Source of the DNA: Wolinella succinogenes DSM 1740
GTDB lineage: Bacteria; Campylobacterota; Campylobacteria; Campylobacterales; Helicobacteraceae
NCBI RefSeq assembly: GCF_000196135.1
Contig: NC_005090.1
Coordinates: forward strand, 1,746,001 to 1,810,000
Reading direction: 5' to 3'
DNA length: 64,000 nucleotides
Part shown: positions 36,047-47,616 of the stretch, piece by piece
Layout: each line of letters opens with the position of its first letter
Position numbering within the stretch: position 1 is the first letter of the stretch
Made by a program: the position numbers and the translations under genes
Notes under the pieces: generated by a model
Database searches by the model: none
What the model saw: the letters and a program-made list of their open reading frames with translations, nothing else
What the model was told of the DNA's origin: nothing

Positions 36047-37909
36047 TCAATCTTCGATGTAGTTCTTGAGCTTTCGTCCCACTTTGGGGTGCTTGAGCTT
36101 TTTGATGGCGCTACTCTCAATCTGTCTGACGCGCTCTCTAGTGACATTGAGCTCTTTGCCAATCTCTTCTAGAGTGCGATCGGATTCATCTTCAAGCAAT
36201 CCAAATCGCATCCGAATGACTGCCTTCTCACGCTCATTGAGCTGATCTAGCACCTCATCAATCTGCGTCTTAAGATCCTCTTTGAGAATATGATCCATGG
36301 GACCAACAGAGCTCTTGTCCTCGACAAAATCCCCAAACTTCCCATCTTCATCACTCCCGATGGGTGCCTCAAGGCTGATGGGTTCCTTGGTGATTTTGAT
36401 CACATTCTTCACCTTATCCACAGGCAAACCTACCTCTTCGGAGATGGTCTCCACATCAGGCTCTTTGCCCTCCTCTTGGAGGTATTTGCGGATGATTTTA
36501 TTGATTCGGTTGATCGTCTCAATCATATGGATAGGAATCCGAATGGTGCGCGCCTGATCGGCAATGGCTCGTGAAATCGCTTGGCGAATCCACCAAGTTG
36601 CATAGGTCGAGAACTTATAGCCTTTTTTATACTCGAACTTATCGACTGCCTTCATGAGGCCAATGTTGCCCTCTTGAATAAGATCAAGAAACGGTAGGCC
36701 GCGGTTGGTGTATCGCTTGGCAATGGAGACCACTAGACGAAGGTTGGACTTGGCCATCTTGGTCTTGGCTTTGTCGGCAATATCCTTACCTCGCTTGATC
36801 TGTTCCAATATCTCTTTGAGCTTTTCAGGCTCTAAATCAAAGCTCTCTTCACTTGCCTGCTTGGTCTGAAAGAGCTTCTTGATCTCCATATAGGTGGAGA
36901 CCATGGTCGCTTCAGGCACAGCGCTAGCAATGTCATTTTTGCTCATTTCAGTGATGTTTTCTAGAATCTTTTGGTGATTCTCTAAAAGGGTCTCATTAAA
37001 GAGGGGGAGCTTGTATTCAAGACGCTTTAACTCTCGATCAAAGCCCTCATCATTGCGAAGGGTGTTTTCCATCGCCTTGACGAGCTCATTGATCAGTTTG
37101 CTGGTGGGTCCAAGATCAAGGAGTCGCTCTTTGAGAGTCTGCTTTTTATAGGCGAGCGTGAGCAGGTGCAAGAGCTCTACAAACTCTCCCTCCTCCTCTT
37201 GCGCAGCCCCTCCTTCTAGGGTTTTGAGCCAATCTTTTTTAGCCTTCTCTAGCGCCTTGAAACTCACGAGCACTTTTTCCACGCGCTTTTGATCTTTTTT
37301 GCTGATGGGCTTTTTGCTCTCCTCGCCCTCTTCATCAGCCTCTTCTTCGACCTCTTCATCTTCCTCTTCTTCACCGCCCTCTTCATCTTCAAAACTCTTA
37401 AAGAGCTCTTTGACGCGGCGTTCACGATTGATAAGCGCCTCTTTGTAGTCCAAAATAAAGTCAATTAGGTAGGGGACAGAGCAGATCGCATCCAGGATGA
37501 TGTTTTCGCCCAGCTCAATATTCTTGGAGAGCTCAATCTCCTCATCCTTGGTGAGAAGAGGGATTTGTCCCATTTCGCGCAGATACATCCGCACAGGGCT
37601 ATCACTCCGACTCCACTCTAAAAGCTCGCGCTCCTTCATGAAGTCAAACTCATCCTCTAGCTCCTCATCTAGGAGCCGTTTCTTCTCATCTTCAATTTTC
37701 TTCTCTTCTTCGCGATTGAGAAGCTTAGCGACCTCTGAGGCACTAAGGAGCATCTTGTCATATTTGACAGAGAGCTCATGCACCTTCTTGGCTTGCGCGG
37801 CCGTCGGTGGCTTGGGGAAGGTCTGGACAATTTTTTCATAGGAAACGTATTTGGCTTCCGATTTCTTGAACAGATTCTCAAGCTCTTGGGTTAAATTTTT
37901 GGCGGACAT
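36047..37909 (-). CDS. rpoD: RNA polymerase primary sigma factor sigma-70
   Basis: 620 residues. Region 1.2 ([19 protein letters not shown]), region 2 ([37 protein letters not shown]), region 3, and region 4 ([19 protein letters not shown]). Between regions 1.2 and 2 is the nonconserved region, with an extremely acidic run of Glu/Asp at about 174-198. The long N-terminal region resembles other epsilonproteobacterial RpoD. -10 box at 37999-38004 and a long-spaced inverted repeat in the leader. Confidence 0.97.
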   Translation of the reverse strand: MSAKNLTQELENLFKKSEAKYVSYEKIVQTFPKPPTAAQAKKVHELSVKYDKMLLSASEVAKLLNREEEKKIEDEKKRLLDEELEDEFDFMKERELLEWSRSDSPVRMYLREMGQIPLLTKDEEIELSKNIELGENIILDAICSVPYLIDFILDYKEALINRERRVKELFKSFEDEEGGEEEEDEEVEEEADEEGEESKKPISKKDQKRVEKVLVSFKALEKAKKDWLKTLEGGAAQEEEGEFVELLHLLTLAYKKQTLKERLLDLGPTSKLINELVKAMENTLRNDEGFDRELKRLEYKLPLFNETLLENHQKILENITEMSKNDIASAVPEATMVSTYMEIKKLFQTKQASEESFDLEPEKLKEILEQIKRGKDIADKAKTKMAKSNLRLVVSIAKRYTNRGLPFLDLIQEGNIGLMKAVDKFEYKKGYKFSTYATWWIRQAISRAIADQARTIRIPIHMIETINRINKIIRKYLQEEGKEPDVETISEEVGLPVDKVKNVIKITKEPISLEAPIGSDEDGKFGDFVEDKSSVGPMDHILKEDLKTQIDEVLDQLNEREKAVIRMRFGLLEDESDRTLEEIGKELNVTRERVRQIESSAIKKLKHPKVGRKLKNYIED

Positions 37910-37932
37910 GCGGCAAAACTCCTATCTAGAAG

Positions 37933-38010
37933 CATGGGTATATTCATTGATAAAGCAATCGGTTTTCATGAAGATCATAGGCCTATCAAAAGGGTTGCAT
38001 TATACCCATG
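37933..38010. repeat. Ten-base inverted repeat in the rpoD leader
   Basis: CATGGGTATA at 37933-37942 and its exact reverse complement TATACCCATG at 38001-38010, 58 bases apart. The distal arm overlaps the rpoD -10 box. In RNA, arms of this kind could pair, or both could be protein sites. Confidence 0.55.
37999..38004 (-). promoter_or_regulatory. -10 box of rpoD
   Basis: TATAAT on the minus strand, about 90 bases before the rpoD ATG, with a strongly AT-rich stretch (38011-38040) upstream. Confidence 0.6.
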
Positions 38011-38042
38011 ATTTTATTAATATTTAATTATTTTTATGGTCG

Positions 38043-38816
38043 TTATCGAAAAGCCCAGCTCCGCCGAATCTCCTCTAAATAGCCTTGATCCAGCTCTCCA
38101 AGCAAAAGCTCCTCTTTCTCTCCTAGGCTATCCTCAATTTCGCCATTGGGCTTCACCCAAAGGGTGTCCCCGTAGAATTTCCAAGTGGAGCTCTCCATCT
38201 GATACTCACCCACCCTATTGGCGCGCAAAATATAACAACTATTCAAAAAAGCGCGTGTTTTGAGCATCTCTCGCCAACGATTGAGCGAATCAAAAGTAGA
38301 GGCAGAGGGGATGAGGGCAAGATCAACATCAAGGCGCTTGAATTTGAGCCAAAACTCATCAAAGTGAGCTTCATAGCCAAAAAGGGGTGCAATCTTGATT
38401 CCATCGATCTCAAAAACGGGAGGATTTTTCGGGCTTTTGGGCAGGCTATTGGCAAAAAAGCGTGCCTCATTCCAGTGATCAAAAGGAATCAGTCGTTGCT
38501 GATGATAAAACTGCACCTCCCCCTTAGAGGCGATCACTAGGCTCTTATAAAGCTTGCCTTTTTTAAAAATCACCAGAGGTGCGATGAGAATCGTGGAGTA
38601 GATTTTAGAAAACTCGCGGATGCTCTCTAGATGGCGCTCGCTCTGCTCTGCCACCATATTAGAGGGGAGATTCTCAATCTCTTTGAAAAAAAGATTGAGC
38701 ACATACTCGCCCAAAAGAAGAATCTTCACTCCTTTGGAGGCGCATATTCTCCAATAATAGTCAAGTTTGGCATCTCCCAAGGCCATAGAGCCTAGCTGAA
38801 GCGCGGCGACTTTCAT
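38043..38816 (-). CDS. Nitrilase-fold (carbon-nitrogen hydrolase) protein with lost catalytic residues
   Basis: 257 residues, nitrilase superfamily fold. The Glu of the Glu-Lys-Cys triad is present (Glu37 in KILLLGEYVL), but the Lys site reads YHQQRL (Gln106 for Lys, Arg for His) and the Cys site reads PLFGYEAHF (Gly147, codon GGC at 38376-38378, where TGC is expected). It is otherwise well conserved (ALIPSASTFDSLNRWREMLK). It is thus probably not a standard amidase. Overlaps xseB by 4 bases and is last in the long aroC-guaB-met run. Homologues exist in H. pylori. Confidence 0.8.
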   Translation of the reverse strand: MKVAALQLGSMALGDAKLDYYWRICASKGVKILLLGEYVLNLFFKEIENLPSNMVAEQSERHLESIREFSKIYSTILIAPLVIFKKGKLYKSLVIASKGEVQFYHQQRLIPFDHWNEARFFANSLPKSPKNPPVFEIDGIKIAPLFGYEAHFDEFWLKFKRLDVDLALIPSASTFDSLNRWREMLKTRAFLNSCYILRANRVGEYQMESSTWKFYGDTLWVKPNGEIEDSLGEKEELLLGELDQGYLEEIRRSWAFR

Positions 38817-39013
38817 GAGGGCTCCTCTTGGGTGTTCTTCTCTTGCATCTCCTCATAAAGAAGCTTCGCCTCTTCGAGCATCTTTTGCGCCTCCTTGAGG
38901 CTTCCCGCCCCCTCTTTGTAGAGCTTCAAGCTCTCCTCTAGGCTCACATCAGGCTCCAAGAGACGCTCCAAGATGGCTTTGGCCTTTTCTATCTTGGTCT
39001 CAAATTTCTCCAT
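38813..39013 (-). CDS. xseB: Exodeoxyribonuclease VII small subunit
   Basis: 66 residues. The KAILERLLEPDVSLEESLKL core is diagnostic of XseB, two helices that bind the large subunit (not in this window). The last four bases overlap the nitrilase-fold gene, and metX ends 10 bases upstream. Confidence 0.92.
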   Translation of the reverse strand: MEKFETKIEKAKAILERLLEPDVSLEESLKLYKEGAGSLKEAQKMLEEAKLLYEEMQEKNTQEEPS

Positions 39014-39023
39014 CCACTCTCCT

Positions 39024-40124
39024 TTAGCTCAAGATTTCTCGAACATAATCGCCATACTTTTCCACTTCAACCAAAAAACTGTCATGCCCGTAGTCACTCT
39101 CCACCTCATACAAGGAGCACAAATGACCTTTTCCCGCTTCTCTCATGGCCTGCTCAATCTCCCCCATCTCTTCGGAAAAAAACATCCTATCTCCACTAAA
39201 AGGGATGAGATGGAGATGGCTCTTGACCCGCTCTAACGCCTCTGCCAAGGAATCAAACCCGAAAGAGAGATCAAAAATACTGATGGCTTTAATGATATAA
39301 AGATAGCTCAACGGGTCAAAATATTTGGGAAAATTGTAGCCATTATATTCCAAATAGCGCTCCACTTCAAAACGCCCAAAAAGCTCGTAAAGACCGTCAT
39401 TTTGGACATAGTTACGCCCAAACTTCTGCTCCATTGCCCTAGGGGAGAGGTAGTGCATGAAGCCAAGCATCCTAGCCACCGAGAGCCCTGCGCACCCCTC
39501 TTCTTGAATTTTTCGGGGATCATAATTACCCTCTCTAAAAGCAGGGTCGCTCCGAATCGCCTCTGACATGATTTTGTTCGCAGCAATCACGGCAGGCCTA
39601 GTGGCGTGCGTGGTCGCCATGGGGATGATGTGCTCCGCAAAGTTGGGGTAATCGACGGCAAAGACTAACGCCTGCATTCCTCCCATACTCCCCCCGATGA
39701 TCGCCTTAACACGATCAATCCCTAGCATCCCAAAGAGAATCTTTTGCGCCCGAACCATGTCTCGAATCGTCACCACGGGGAATCGGAATCGATAGGGATT
39801 AAGACTTGGATACATCGGAGACATAGGGCCTGTAGAGCCAAAACAACTCCCAATCACATTGACACAGATGACAAAGTATCGGCTTGTATCCACGCTTTTA
39901 CCCTCGCCAATGAGACTATCCCACCAACCAGGCTTCTTATCCCCCTCATAAAACCCCGCCGCATGGTGCGAGCCTGAGAGGGCATGGGTGATGACGACCA
40001 CATTGCTCTTCTGTTCATTAAGCTCCCCATAGGTCTCATAAATGAGCTCATAAGGCTCAATGATTCGCCCACTCTCCAGATAGAGAGGGTTGGTGAAGCG
40101 CTGGGTTTGGGTTGAGATTTCCAC
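39024..40124 (-). CDS. metX: Homoserine O-acetyltransferase
   Basis: 366 residues, alpha/beta hydrolase that acetylates homoserine to feed methionine synthesis. Nucleophile Ser146 in IIGGSMGGMQAL; substrate-pocket NVIGSCFGSTGP; the catalytic His is near the end in DYGHDSFL. Starts at GTG 40122-40124 with GGAGAG upstream, 21 bases from metY, consistent with one pathway unit. Confidence 0.95.
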   Translation of the reverse strand: MEISTQTQRFTNPLYLESGRIIEPYELIYETYGELNEQKSNVVVITHALSGSHHAAGFYEGDKKPGWWDSLIGEGKSVDTSRYFVICVNVIGSCFGSTGPMSPMYPSLNPYRFRFPVVTIRDMVRAQKILFGMLGIDRVKAIIGGSMGGMQALVFAVDYPNFAEHIIPMATTHATRPAVIAANKIMSEAIRSDPAFREGNYDPRKIQEEGCAGLSVARMLGFMHYLSPRAMEQKFGRNYVQNDGLYELFGRFEVERYLEYNGYNFPKYFDPLSYLYIIKAISIFDLSFGFDSLAEALERVKSHLHLIPFSGDRMFFSEEMGEIEQAMREAGKGHLCSLYEVESDYGHDSFLVEVEKYGDYVREILS

Positions 40125-40145
40125 TATTTTTTGCTCTCTCCTTGG

Positions 40146-41414
40146 CTATCCATCAATGGCCTGTGCCAAATCCTCAATCAAATCTCGATAATCCTCTAGT
40201 CCAATACTAAGACGCACAAGCCCCGGTGTCACGCCTGCTTTTTTAAGTCCCTCCGCGGAGACTTGGCGATGAGTGGTGCTGGCTGAGTGGGTGATGATCG
40301 ATTTGGTGTCACCGATATTGGTGGCAAGCGTGAAGATTTTCACGCTATCAGCGATCTTTTGGGCGAGTTCAAAATCTCCCACTTCAAAGCTTAGCAATCC
40401 GCTAAACATCCCCTCATCAAAATATTTCACCGCATTGGCGTGATTCTTGTCGCTCTCTAGGCCGGGATAATAGACCGCTTGAACTTTGGGGTGATTTTGG
40501 AGGTAGTGTGCGATCTTCATGGCGCTCAAAGAGTGTTCTCTCATGCGCACGCTCAAGGTCTCGATTCCTTGGATGAAGAGCCAAGAATCAAAAGGAGAGA
40601 GCGTCGCACCAATATCTCGAAGAAGTGCGAGCCTCGCCCTTAACACAAAAGGAGGTAGAGGAGCGCTTGCATAAACTAGTCCATGATAGCTAGGATCGGG
40701 AGTATTGAAGTGCGGATAGCGAGGATTCCCTCGTAGCTTCTCCGCGACTCTGGCGCTCTCCACCAAAACTCCTCCGATGGCTAGCCCTTGCCCGCCCATA
40801 TATTTAGAGGCGGAGTGCACCACCACATCCACCCCATGCTCAATGGGTCGGCAGATCGCGGGAGTGGCCACGGTGTTATCCACAATTGAGACGATTCCAT
40901 ACTCATCCGCGATTTTTGCCAGAGTGTCAATCTCGGGCACATCAATGCTTGGGTTGGTGAGCGATTCAAAAAAGAGGGCGCGGCTCTTTGAATCAATCAG
41001 CGCTCGCGCCTCTTGGGGGTGATTCCCATCAAAGAAGCGCACCTCGATTCCAAAGCGGGAGAGCGTGTGGGTAAATTGATTGAGCGTTCCGCCATAGAGC
41101 TGAGTGGTGGCGATGATATTCTCTCCGCTTTGGGCGAGATTCGCTACTGCATAAAAGATCGACGCCATCCCGCTCGCACTTGCCAAAGCCGCCACTCCGC
41201 CCTCAAGAAGCGCCACGCGCTTCTCTAGAACATCTGTAGTGGGATTCATGATGCGAGTGTAGATGTTGCCAAGCTCTTTGAGGTCAAAGAGATTCGCCCC
41301 ATGCTCGGTGTCATCAAACTTATAGGCGGTGGTTTGATAGATCGGCACTGCGATGCTCTTCTCCCCTTTTCCCTTCTCATATCCCGCCTGAATCGCGAGC
41401 GTCTTTGGATGCAT
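40146..41414 (-). CDS. metY: O-acetylhomoserine sulfhydrylase
   Basis: 422 residues, PLP enzyme that makes homocysteine from O-acetylhomoserine and sulfide. PLP lysine in VHSASKYMGGQG; Cys/Met-metabolism family motifs at ASGMASIFYAV and YTRIMNPT. Partner of metX just downstream. Strong AAGGAGGG ribosome site before ATG. Confidence 0.95.
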   Translation of the reverse strand: MHPKTLAIQAGYEKGKGEKSIAVPIYQTTAYKFDDTEHGANLFDLKELGNIYTRIMNPTTDVLEKRVALLEGGVAALASASGMASIFYAVANLAQSGENIIATTQLYGGTLNQFTHTLSRFGIEVRFFDGNHPQEARALIDSKSRALFFESLTNPSIDVPEIDTLAKIADEYGIVSIVDNTVATPAICRPIEHGVDVVVHSASKYMGGQGLAIGGVLVESARVAEKLRGNPRYPHFNTPDPSYHGLVYASAPLPPFVLRARLALLRDIGATLSPFDSWLFIQGIETLSVRMREHSLSAMKIAHYLQNHPKVQAVYYPGLESDKNHANAVKYFDEGMFSGLLSFEVGDFELAQKIADSVKIFTLATNIGDTKSIITHSASTTHRQVSAEGLKKAGVTPGLVRLSIGLEDYRDLIEDLAQAIDG

Positions 41415-41438
41415 CTCTTCCCTCCTTACAGTGATGGA

Positions 41439-42899
<1,461 letters not shown>

Positions 42900-42924
42900 T
42901 TAAGGTTAAATTAAATTGATACTT

Positions 42925-44274
42925 TTACAGCGCAAAGCCGATGGCTCGCTCCAATGAGAGGGCTCCATCTAGCACGCTCTGCTCACCAAATGCCTTTCCA
43001 ATGAGTTGCATCCCTACAGGTAGCCCCTCCTCACTCTTGCCCACAGGCAAAGAGAGCGCGGGAAGACCTGCGAGGTTGATGCTAATAGTGTAGATGTCGC
43101 CCAAATACATCTCCAAAGGCGTGCTTGTGCTTCCAAACTTTGGCGCAACCGTGGGGGCAACAGGGCTTAGCACAAGATCGCAATCTTTGAAAATCTCATC
43201 ATATTGATTCTTGATGAGGTGCCGCACCTTTTGGGCTTTGAGATAGTAGGCATCATAGTAGCCACTGCTAAGAACAAAGCTTCCCAGCAGGATTCGCCGC
43301 TTCACCTCTTCGCCAAAGCCCTCGGTGCGGCTTTTGATGTAGAGCTCTTTAAGGTTTTGTGCCTCAGCCCTCCGACCATAGCGCACCCCATCAAAACGCG
43401 CCAAGTTAGAGCTTGCCTCAGCGGTGCATAGCACATAATAGGCGGAGATGTGATAGGCAGTGTTGAGCATACTCTTTTCAACGATTTTATGCCCCTCGCT
43501 CTCTAAAATCTTCACCGTCTCAAAATAGGCCTCTTGAATGGGCTTGGAGGCCTCTTTAAGAAGGTCTGGTAAGATGGCGATGGTCTGTTTTTTGTTAGCG
43601 TCTAGCGCCTTGTGCGTCTGGGTGGGTGCCAAGGAGGCACTCGTGCTATCACGCCCATCATGTCCTGAAATTGCATCAAAGAGAATCGCCGCATCTTCGA
43701 CATTTTGGGTGATGGGTCCAATCTGATCCAAGCTAGAGGCATAGGCCACCAAGCCATATCGACTCACGCGTCCATAGGTGGGCTTGAGCCCCACGCATCC
43801 ACAAAAAGCGGCTGGCTGGCGGATGGAGCCGCCCGTATCACTTCCCAAAGCAGCGATCGCCAATCCACCTGCCACCGCACTCGCGCTCCCTCCGCTACTA
43901 CCCCCAGGCACCCTAGAGGAATCAACGGGGTTGAGTGTCTTGCCATGCGCACTGCTCTCCGTGGTGCTCCCCATGGCAAACTCGTCCATATTGGAGCGAC
44001 CAAAGGCACTCATCCCTTGGGCGTGGAGTTTCTCGATGACCGTGGCGTTGTAGGGGGCGACATAACCCTCTAAGATTTTGCTTCCGCAAGTGAGCTCGCT
44101 CCCTTTGACATTGATATTGTCTTTCACAAGGATGGGAATCCCGCCCTCTAGGCTATCTCGAATCTCACCCACATAGGCATTCAAGCTACTTTCGCTCACC
44201 TTTTTTCTAATCTCTGTTTTGATTTCGCTAAGTGCCTGAGGAGCTAGCTCCATCGCTTGTTTGAGTGTTATCAT
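42925..44274 (-). CDS. gatA: Aspartyl/glutamyl-tRNA amidotransferase subunit A
   Basis: 449 residues, amidase-signature enzyme that provides ammonia for Glu-tRNA(Gln)/Asp-tRNA(Asn) amidation. The Ser-cisSer-Lys triad is in VKDNINVKG and [14 protein letters not shown]. gatB and gatC are not in the window. Directly follows aroC with no gap. Confidence 0.95.
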   Translation of the reverse strand: MITLKQAMELAPQALSEIKTEIRKKVSESSLNAYVGEIRDSLEGGIPILVKDNINVKGSELTCGSKILEGYVAPYNATVIEKLHAQGMSAFGRSNMDEFAMGSTTESSAHGKTLNPVDSSRVPGGSSGGSASAVAGGLAIAALGSDTGGSIRQPAAFCGCVGLKPTYGRVSRYGLVAYASSLDQIGPITQNVEDAAILFDAISGHDGRDSTSASLAPTQTHKALDANKKQTIAILPDLLKEASKPIQEAYFETVKILESEGHKIVEKSMLNTAYHISAYYVLCTAEASSNLARFDGVRYGRRAEAQNLKELYIKSRTEGFGEEVKRRILLGSFVLSSGYYDAYYLKAQKVRHLIKNQYDEIFKDCDLVLSPVAPTVAPKFGSTSTPLEMYLGDIYTISINLAGLPALSLPVGKSEEGLPVGMQLIGKAFGEQSVLDGALSLERAIGFAL

Positions 44275-45357
44275 CTATCTTCCCTTTCCATAAAATTCTT
44301 TCACATCTTGTAGGCGGTTCCCCAGCCTAAGCAGAGCCATATCCGCCAACACAAGCGCCACGAGCGCCTCGCACACCACGCCTCCGCGAATCGCCACGCA
44401 AGGATCATGTCGCCCTTTGAGCGCACAGATCACCTCATCGCCCTCTTCATTGAGGGTCTCTTGGGGCAAAAAGATCGAGGGGGTAGGCTTGAAATAGACT
44501 CGTGCCACCAGCTCTGATCCATTGCTGATTCCTCCCAAAATCCCTCCAGCGTGATTGCTCTTAAAGCCTTCAAGACGAAGAGGATCGTTGTTCTCGCTCC
44601 CCTTAAGCCTAGCTGCACTCAAACCCTCGCCAATCTCCACCGCCTTGACCGCATTAAGCCCCATCAAAGCGCCTCCAAGCGCCCCATCAAGCTTGTGATA
44701 GAGCGGCTCCCCAAGACCAATAGGCATCCCCTTGGCCCTCACCTCAATCGCTCCGCCAATAGAATCATGCGCTCCTCTGGCCTTCTCTATCTCCTCTTTG
44801 AAAAGCTCCTCCATGAGGGGATCTAAGGCGTTCACTACGCTCTTTCTCGCATGGGCAAAGTCACGCACATCGCTTGTGTGCTCTCCTACCTGAAAAACCC
44901 CCGAAAAGATGGAGATTCCAAGCTCCTTCAAAAACATCTTCGCCACCGCTCCACCCGCCACTCTTGCGGCGGTCTCTCGCGCACTGCTTCTTCCGCCTCC
45001 GCGATGATCTCTCAGCCCATATTTGTAGTGATAGGTAAAATCGGCATGCCCAGGGCGAAAGATCGAGCGAATCGATTCATAGTCACTGCTCTTTTGATTT
45101 TCATTAGGAATAAACATCGCCAGTGGCGTTCCTGTGGTGAATCCCTCCATCACTCCACTTAGAATCTCCACCCTATCGGATTCTTTTCTCGGCGTGGAGT
45201 AGAGACTCTGTCCGGGTCGGCGGCGGGAGAGTTCGAGGTTCAAAAACTCCTCATCCACTCTAAGCCCCGCAGGCACGCCATCTAGCACGCACCCAATCCC
45301 CGCACCATGCGACTCTCCAAAGGTGGTTAGCACCCAAAGCTCGCCCAGCCGATTCAT
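44275..45357 (-). CDS. aroC: Chorismate synthase
   Basis: 360 residues, last shikimate-pathway step, FMN dependent. [20 protein letters not shown] at the N terminus, [18 protein letters not shown] and [18 protein letters not shown] are diagnostic. Overlaps rnc by four bases (ATGA); rnc-aroC order also seen in H. pylori. Confidence 0.97.
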   Translation of the reverse strand: MNRLGELWVLTTFGESHGAGIGCVLDGVPAGLRVDEEFLNLELSRRRPGQSLYSTPRKESDRVEILSGVMEGFTTGTPLAMFIPNENQKSSDYESIRSIFRPGHADFTYHYKYGLRDHRGGGRSSARETAARVAGGAVAKMFLKELGISIFSGVFQVGEHTSDVRDFAHARKSVVNALDPLMEELFKEEIEKARGAHDSIGGAIEVRAKGMPIGLGEPLYHKLDGALGGALMGLNAVKAVEIGEGLSAARLKGSENNDPLRLEGFKSNHAGGILGGISNGSELVARVYFKPTPSIFLPQETLNEEGDEVICALKGRHDPCVAIRGGVVCEALVALVLADMALLRLGNRLQDVKEFYGKGR

Positions 45358-46070
45358 TCACTCTTTCCTTTCAAGGCGCTCTCTTTGGCCTCTTTCTCTT
45401 TGCGATGGAAAATCTCTAAGGCAATTCTTGCCGCCTCTTGCTGTGCCTCTTTTTTGCTGCTCCCGCATGCTCTGGCGTATTCGCTCCCTAGCACACAGAC
45501 CGCCACTTCAAACTCTTTTTTGTGATCAGGCCCGCTAGAGCCAAGAATCACATACTCTGGAGTCTCGCCAAATTTGGCCTGAGTGAGCTCTTGGAGGGCG
45601 GTTTTGTAATCCCTAAAAAGCGAACCAAGATCAATTTTTGGATAAACCTCATCCAAGAGGCGATGGACGACCTCGCGCACCACAGAGAGTCCCGTCTCAA
45701 GATAGATTGCCCCCATAGTCGCCTCAAAGGCATTGGAGAGCAAAGAGGGCTTCTCACGCCCCTTGTTATTCTCTTCGGCGTTGGAGATAAAGATATGACG
45801 CCCCAAAGAGACTCGCTCTGCAAGCTTAGCAAAGCCCTTCTCATTCACCAGCGAGGCGCGCATTTTGGAGAGCTCTCCCTCATCGGCTTTGGGAAATTTC
45901 AAAAACAAAAACTCGCCAATCACCAAATCCAAGACCGCATCCCCCAAGAACTCTAGGCGTTCGTTGTTGTAGGGTTTTTTATAGCTTTTGTGGGTCAGGG
46001 CTTCAATGAGCAGATTTTTGTTTTGGAAACGATATCCCAATCTCTTCTCAAACTCTTCAATACTCTCCAC
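45354..46070 (-). CDS. rnc: Ribonuclease III
   Basis: 238 residues. Catalytic signature [15 protein letters not shown], then a C-terminal double-stranded RNA-binding domain (about 155-225). Processes rRNA precursors and regulatory duplexes. GTG start 46068-46070 with AAGGA five bases upstream; the frame is 8 bases from rnhA. Confidence 0.96.
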   Translation of the reverse strand: MESIEEFEKRLGYRFQNKNLLIEALTHKSYKKPYNNERLEFLGDAVLDLVIGEFLFLKFPKADEGELSKMRASLVNEKGFAKLAERVSLGRHIFISNAEENNKGREKPSLLSNAFEATMGAIYLETGLSVVREVVHRLLDEVYPKIDLGSLFRDYKTALQELTQAKFGETPEYVILGSSGPDHKKEFEVAVCVLGSEYARACGSSKKEAQQEAARIALEIFHRKEKEAKESALKGKSE

Positions 46071-46078
46071 GGATGTCC

Positions 46079-46498
46079 TTATCGTTGCTTTTGGGCTTCA
46101 CTCTTAGCGATCTCATCGCACCTCTCGTTCTCTTCGTGTCCATTGTGCCCGCGCACCCAAATCGCTTTGACCTGGTGAGGCTTGGAGACCTCCAGATATT
46201 CGCGCCAAAGGTCAGGATTTTTCACCTTGGCAAACTCCTTTTTCACCCAGCCCAAGAGCCACTCATTAATCCCCCTTACCACATAAGAAGAATCGCTCAC
46301 CAACTCCACCACACAAGGCTCCTTGAGTACCTTAAGCGATTCAATGACTGCTTTTAATTCCATGCGATTGTTGGTGGTCTCCCTCTCCCCTCCTTTGATG
46401 ATTCTCTCCTTCTCTCCATAGCGAAGGATTCCGCAATAGCCGCCTGGTCCTGGATTCCCCAATGAGGAACCATCACAGAAAAGAGAGATTCGTTTCAT
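46079..46498 (-). CDS. rnhA: Ribonuclease HI
   Basis: 139 residues. DEDD catalytic residues: Asp9 in [14 protein letters not shown], Glu in NNRMELKAV, Asp in VSDSSYVV and the last Asp near [10 protein letters not shown]. Removes RNA from RNA-DNA hybrids. Overlaps the LapB-like gene by 26 bases. Confidence 0.95.
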   Translation of the reverse strand: MKRISLFCDGSSLGNPGPGGYCGILRYGEKERIIKGGERETTNNRMELKAVIESLKVLKEPCVVELVSDSSYVVRGINEWLLGWVKKEFAKVKNPDLWREYLEVSKPHQVKAIWVRGHNGHEENERCDEIAKSEAQKQR

Positions 46499-47528
46499 TT
46501 CGACTCTTGCGAATTTTAAGGATAAGGCTCCCGCTCAAAAGCTCACCACAAGAGGGGCAACGCTCAAACTCCACAGGGAAAAGACTCTTGCAGGCGTGGC
46601 AGCGATACTCAAAGCTAAGATCGGCCTTCTTGGAGGAGTGAAGATTCATCACCCTTAACACCTCCAACTCAAACTTCTCACACGCCTCCGCGTCCTTTAC
46701 ATAGCCCTTGGCACGATAGATATCCATGAGATTCTTGTCCTTTGAAATTATATCAAAAGGGATGCTCTCCCAAGGGATATTCCAGAGCCAATCCATCACC
46801 TCCAAAGAGTAGTCGCTCCCCACAATCTTCTTCCAAAAGAGCGGCAACTCAAAACTCTTTAGATGCCCAAGCACCACACGAAAGAGACGAGGCTCATTTT
46901 GGAGAAGCTCAAGCAGCTCTTCGCGCTTGCTCTCCAGAGGAAGAAAAGGGTCAGCCAGCACTCTTTTAGCGCTCAAATAGGCGTGATTGAATTTCACGCG
47001 CTCACTCTTCTCTCCTAGCTCCAAGAGGCAATCTAGTGCCTCTAGTGCCTCATCAAATTGCCCTAGATTCTCGCAGGCCTGCATGAGCCAAAAAAGCGCC
47101 TTGGGATTTCGGGGGGCGTTTTTGAGCACCTCAAGGAATATCTTCTTGGCGCGCTCCAAGAATCCCGCCTTAAAGTAGGTCTCCCCCAGCGATTCCAAAA
47201 GAAGCAGCTTCTCGCCGCTTTCTTGGGTCTGCTCTAGCATCGCGAGGTAGATTTTAATCGCCTTGTCATACTCGCCTGCCTTGCTATAGGTCTCGGCTAG
47301 AAATCCAAGCGTAGCACCAAAGTCTGCCCCTCTCTCAAAGAGCGCCTTAGCATCCTTATCCACACTAGAATGGTCAAAAAGTTGGGAGAATTTTTTGAGG
47401 GACTGTTCTCTTCTTCTTTGGGCACGAAGATTCCAAAAGTAGGTCACCAAAAAGATCACGGCGATGAGCAGTATGAGGATGATGATGCCAAAGAGGGGGT
47501 CACGATGTTCGATGAATAGTTCGCCCAT
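46473..47528 (-). CDS. LapB/YciM-like membrane-anchored TPR protein with rubredoxin-type metal site
   Basis: 351 residues: an N-terminal membrane helix (about 13-33), TPR repeats including LGFLAETYSKAGEYDKAIKI, then LGETYFKAGFLERAKKIFLE, and a C-terminal four-cysteine ribbon (Cys310, Cys313, Cys324, Cys327 in YRCHACK...CPSCGEL). This is the architecture of enterobacterial LapB (YciM), which links LPS synthesis to LpxC turnover by FtsH. The TPR spacing aligns with LapB. First gene of the rnhA-rnc-aroC run, TATAAT at 47558-47563. In H. pylori the gene before rnhA is a hypothetical protein. Confidence 0.7.
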   Translation of the reverse strand: MGELFIEHRDPLFGIIILILLIAVIFLVTYFWNLRAQRRREQSLKKFSQLFDHSSVDKDAKALFERGADFGATLGFLAETYSKAGEYDKAIKIYLAMLEQTQESGEKLLLLESLGETYFKAGFLERAKKIFLEVLKNAPRNPKALFWLMQACENLGQFDEALEALDCLLELGEKSERVKFNHAYLSAKRVLADPFLPLESKREELLELLQNEPRLFRVVLGHLKSFELPLFWKKIVGSDYSLEVMDWLWNIPWESIPFDIISKDKNLMDIYRAKGYVKDAEACEKFELEVLRVMNLHSSKKADLSFEYRCHACKSLFPVEFERCPSCGELLSGSLILKIRKSRNETNLSFL

Positions 47529-47557
47529 AGGTTTGCTTCTTCTTGGGTTTTCGAGGA

Positions 47558-47563
47558 ATTATA
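47558..47563 (-). promoter_or_regulatory. -10 box of the lapB-like/rnhA/rnc run
   Basis: TATAAT on the minus strand, 30 bases before the LapB-like start; probable promoter for the run down to the nitrilase-fold gene. Confidence 0.6.
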
Positions 47564-47616
47564 GCAAGAGGATGATAAAAGCTGGGTAATAGAGAGGATA
47601 GAGTAGAATCCTCCCC

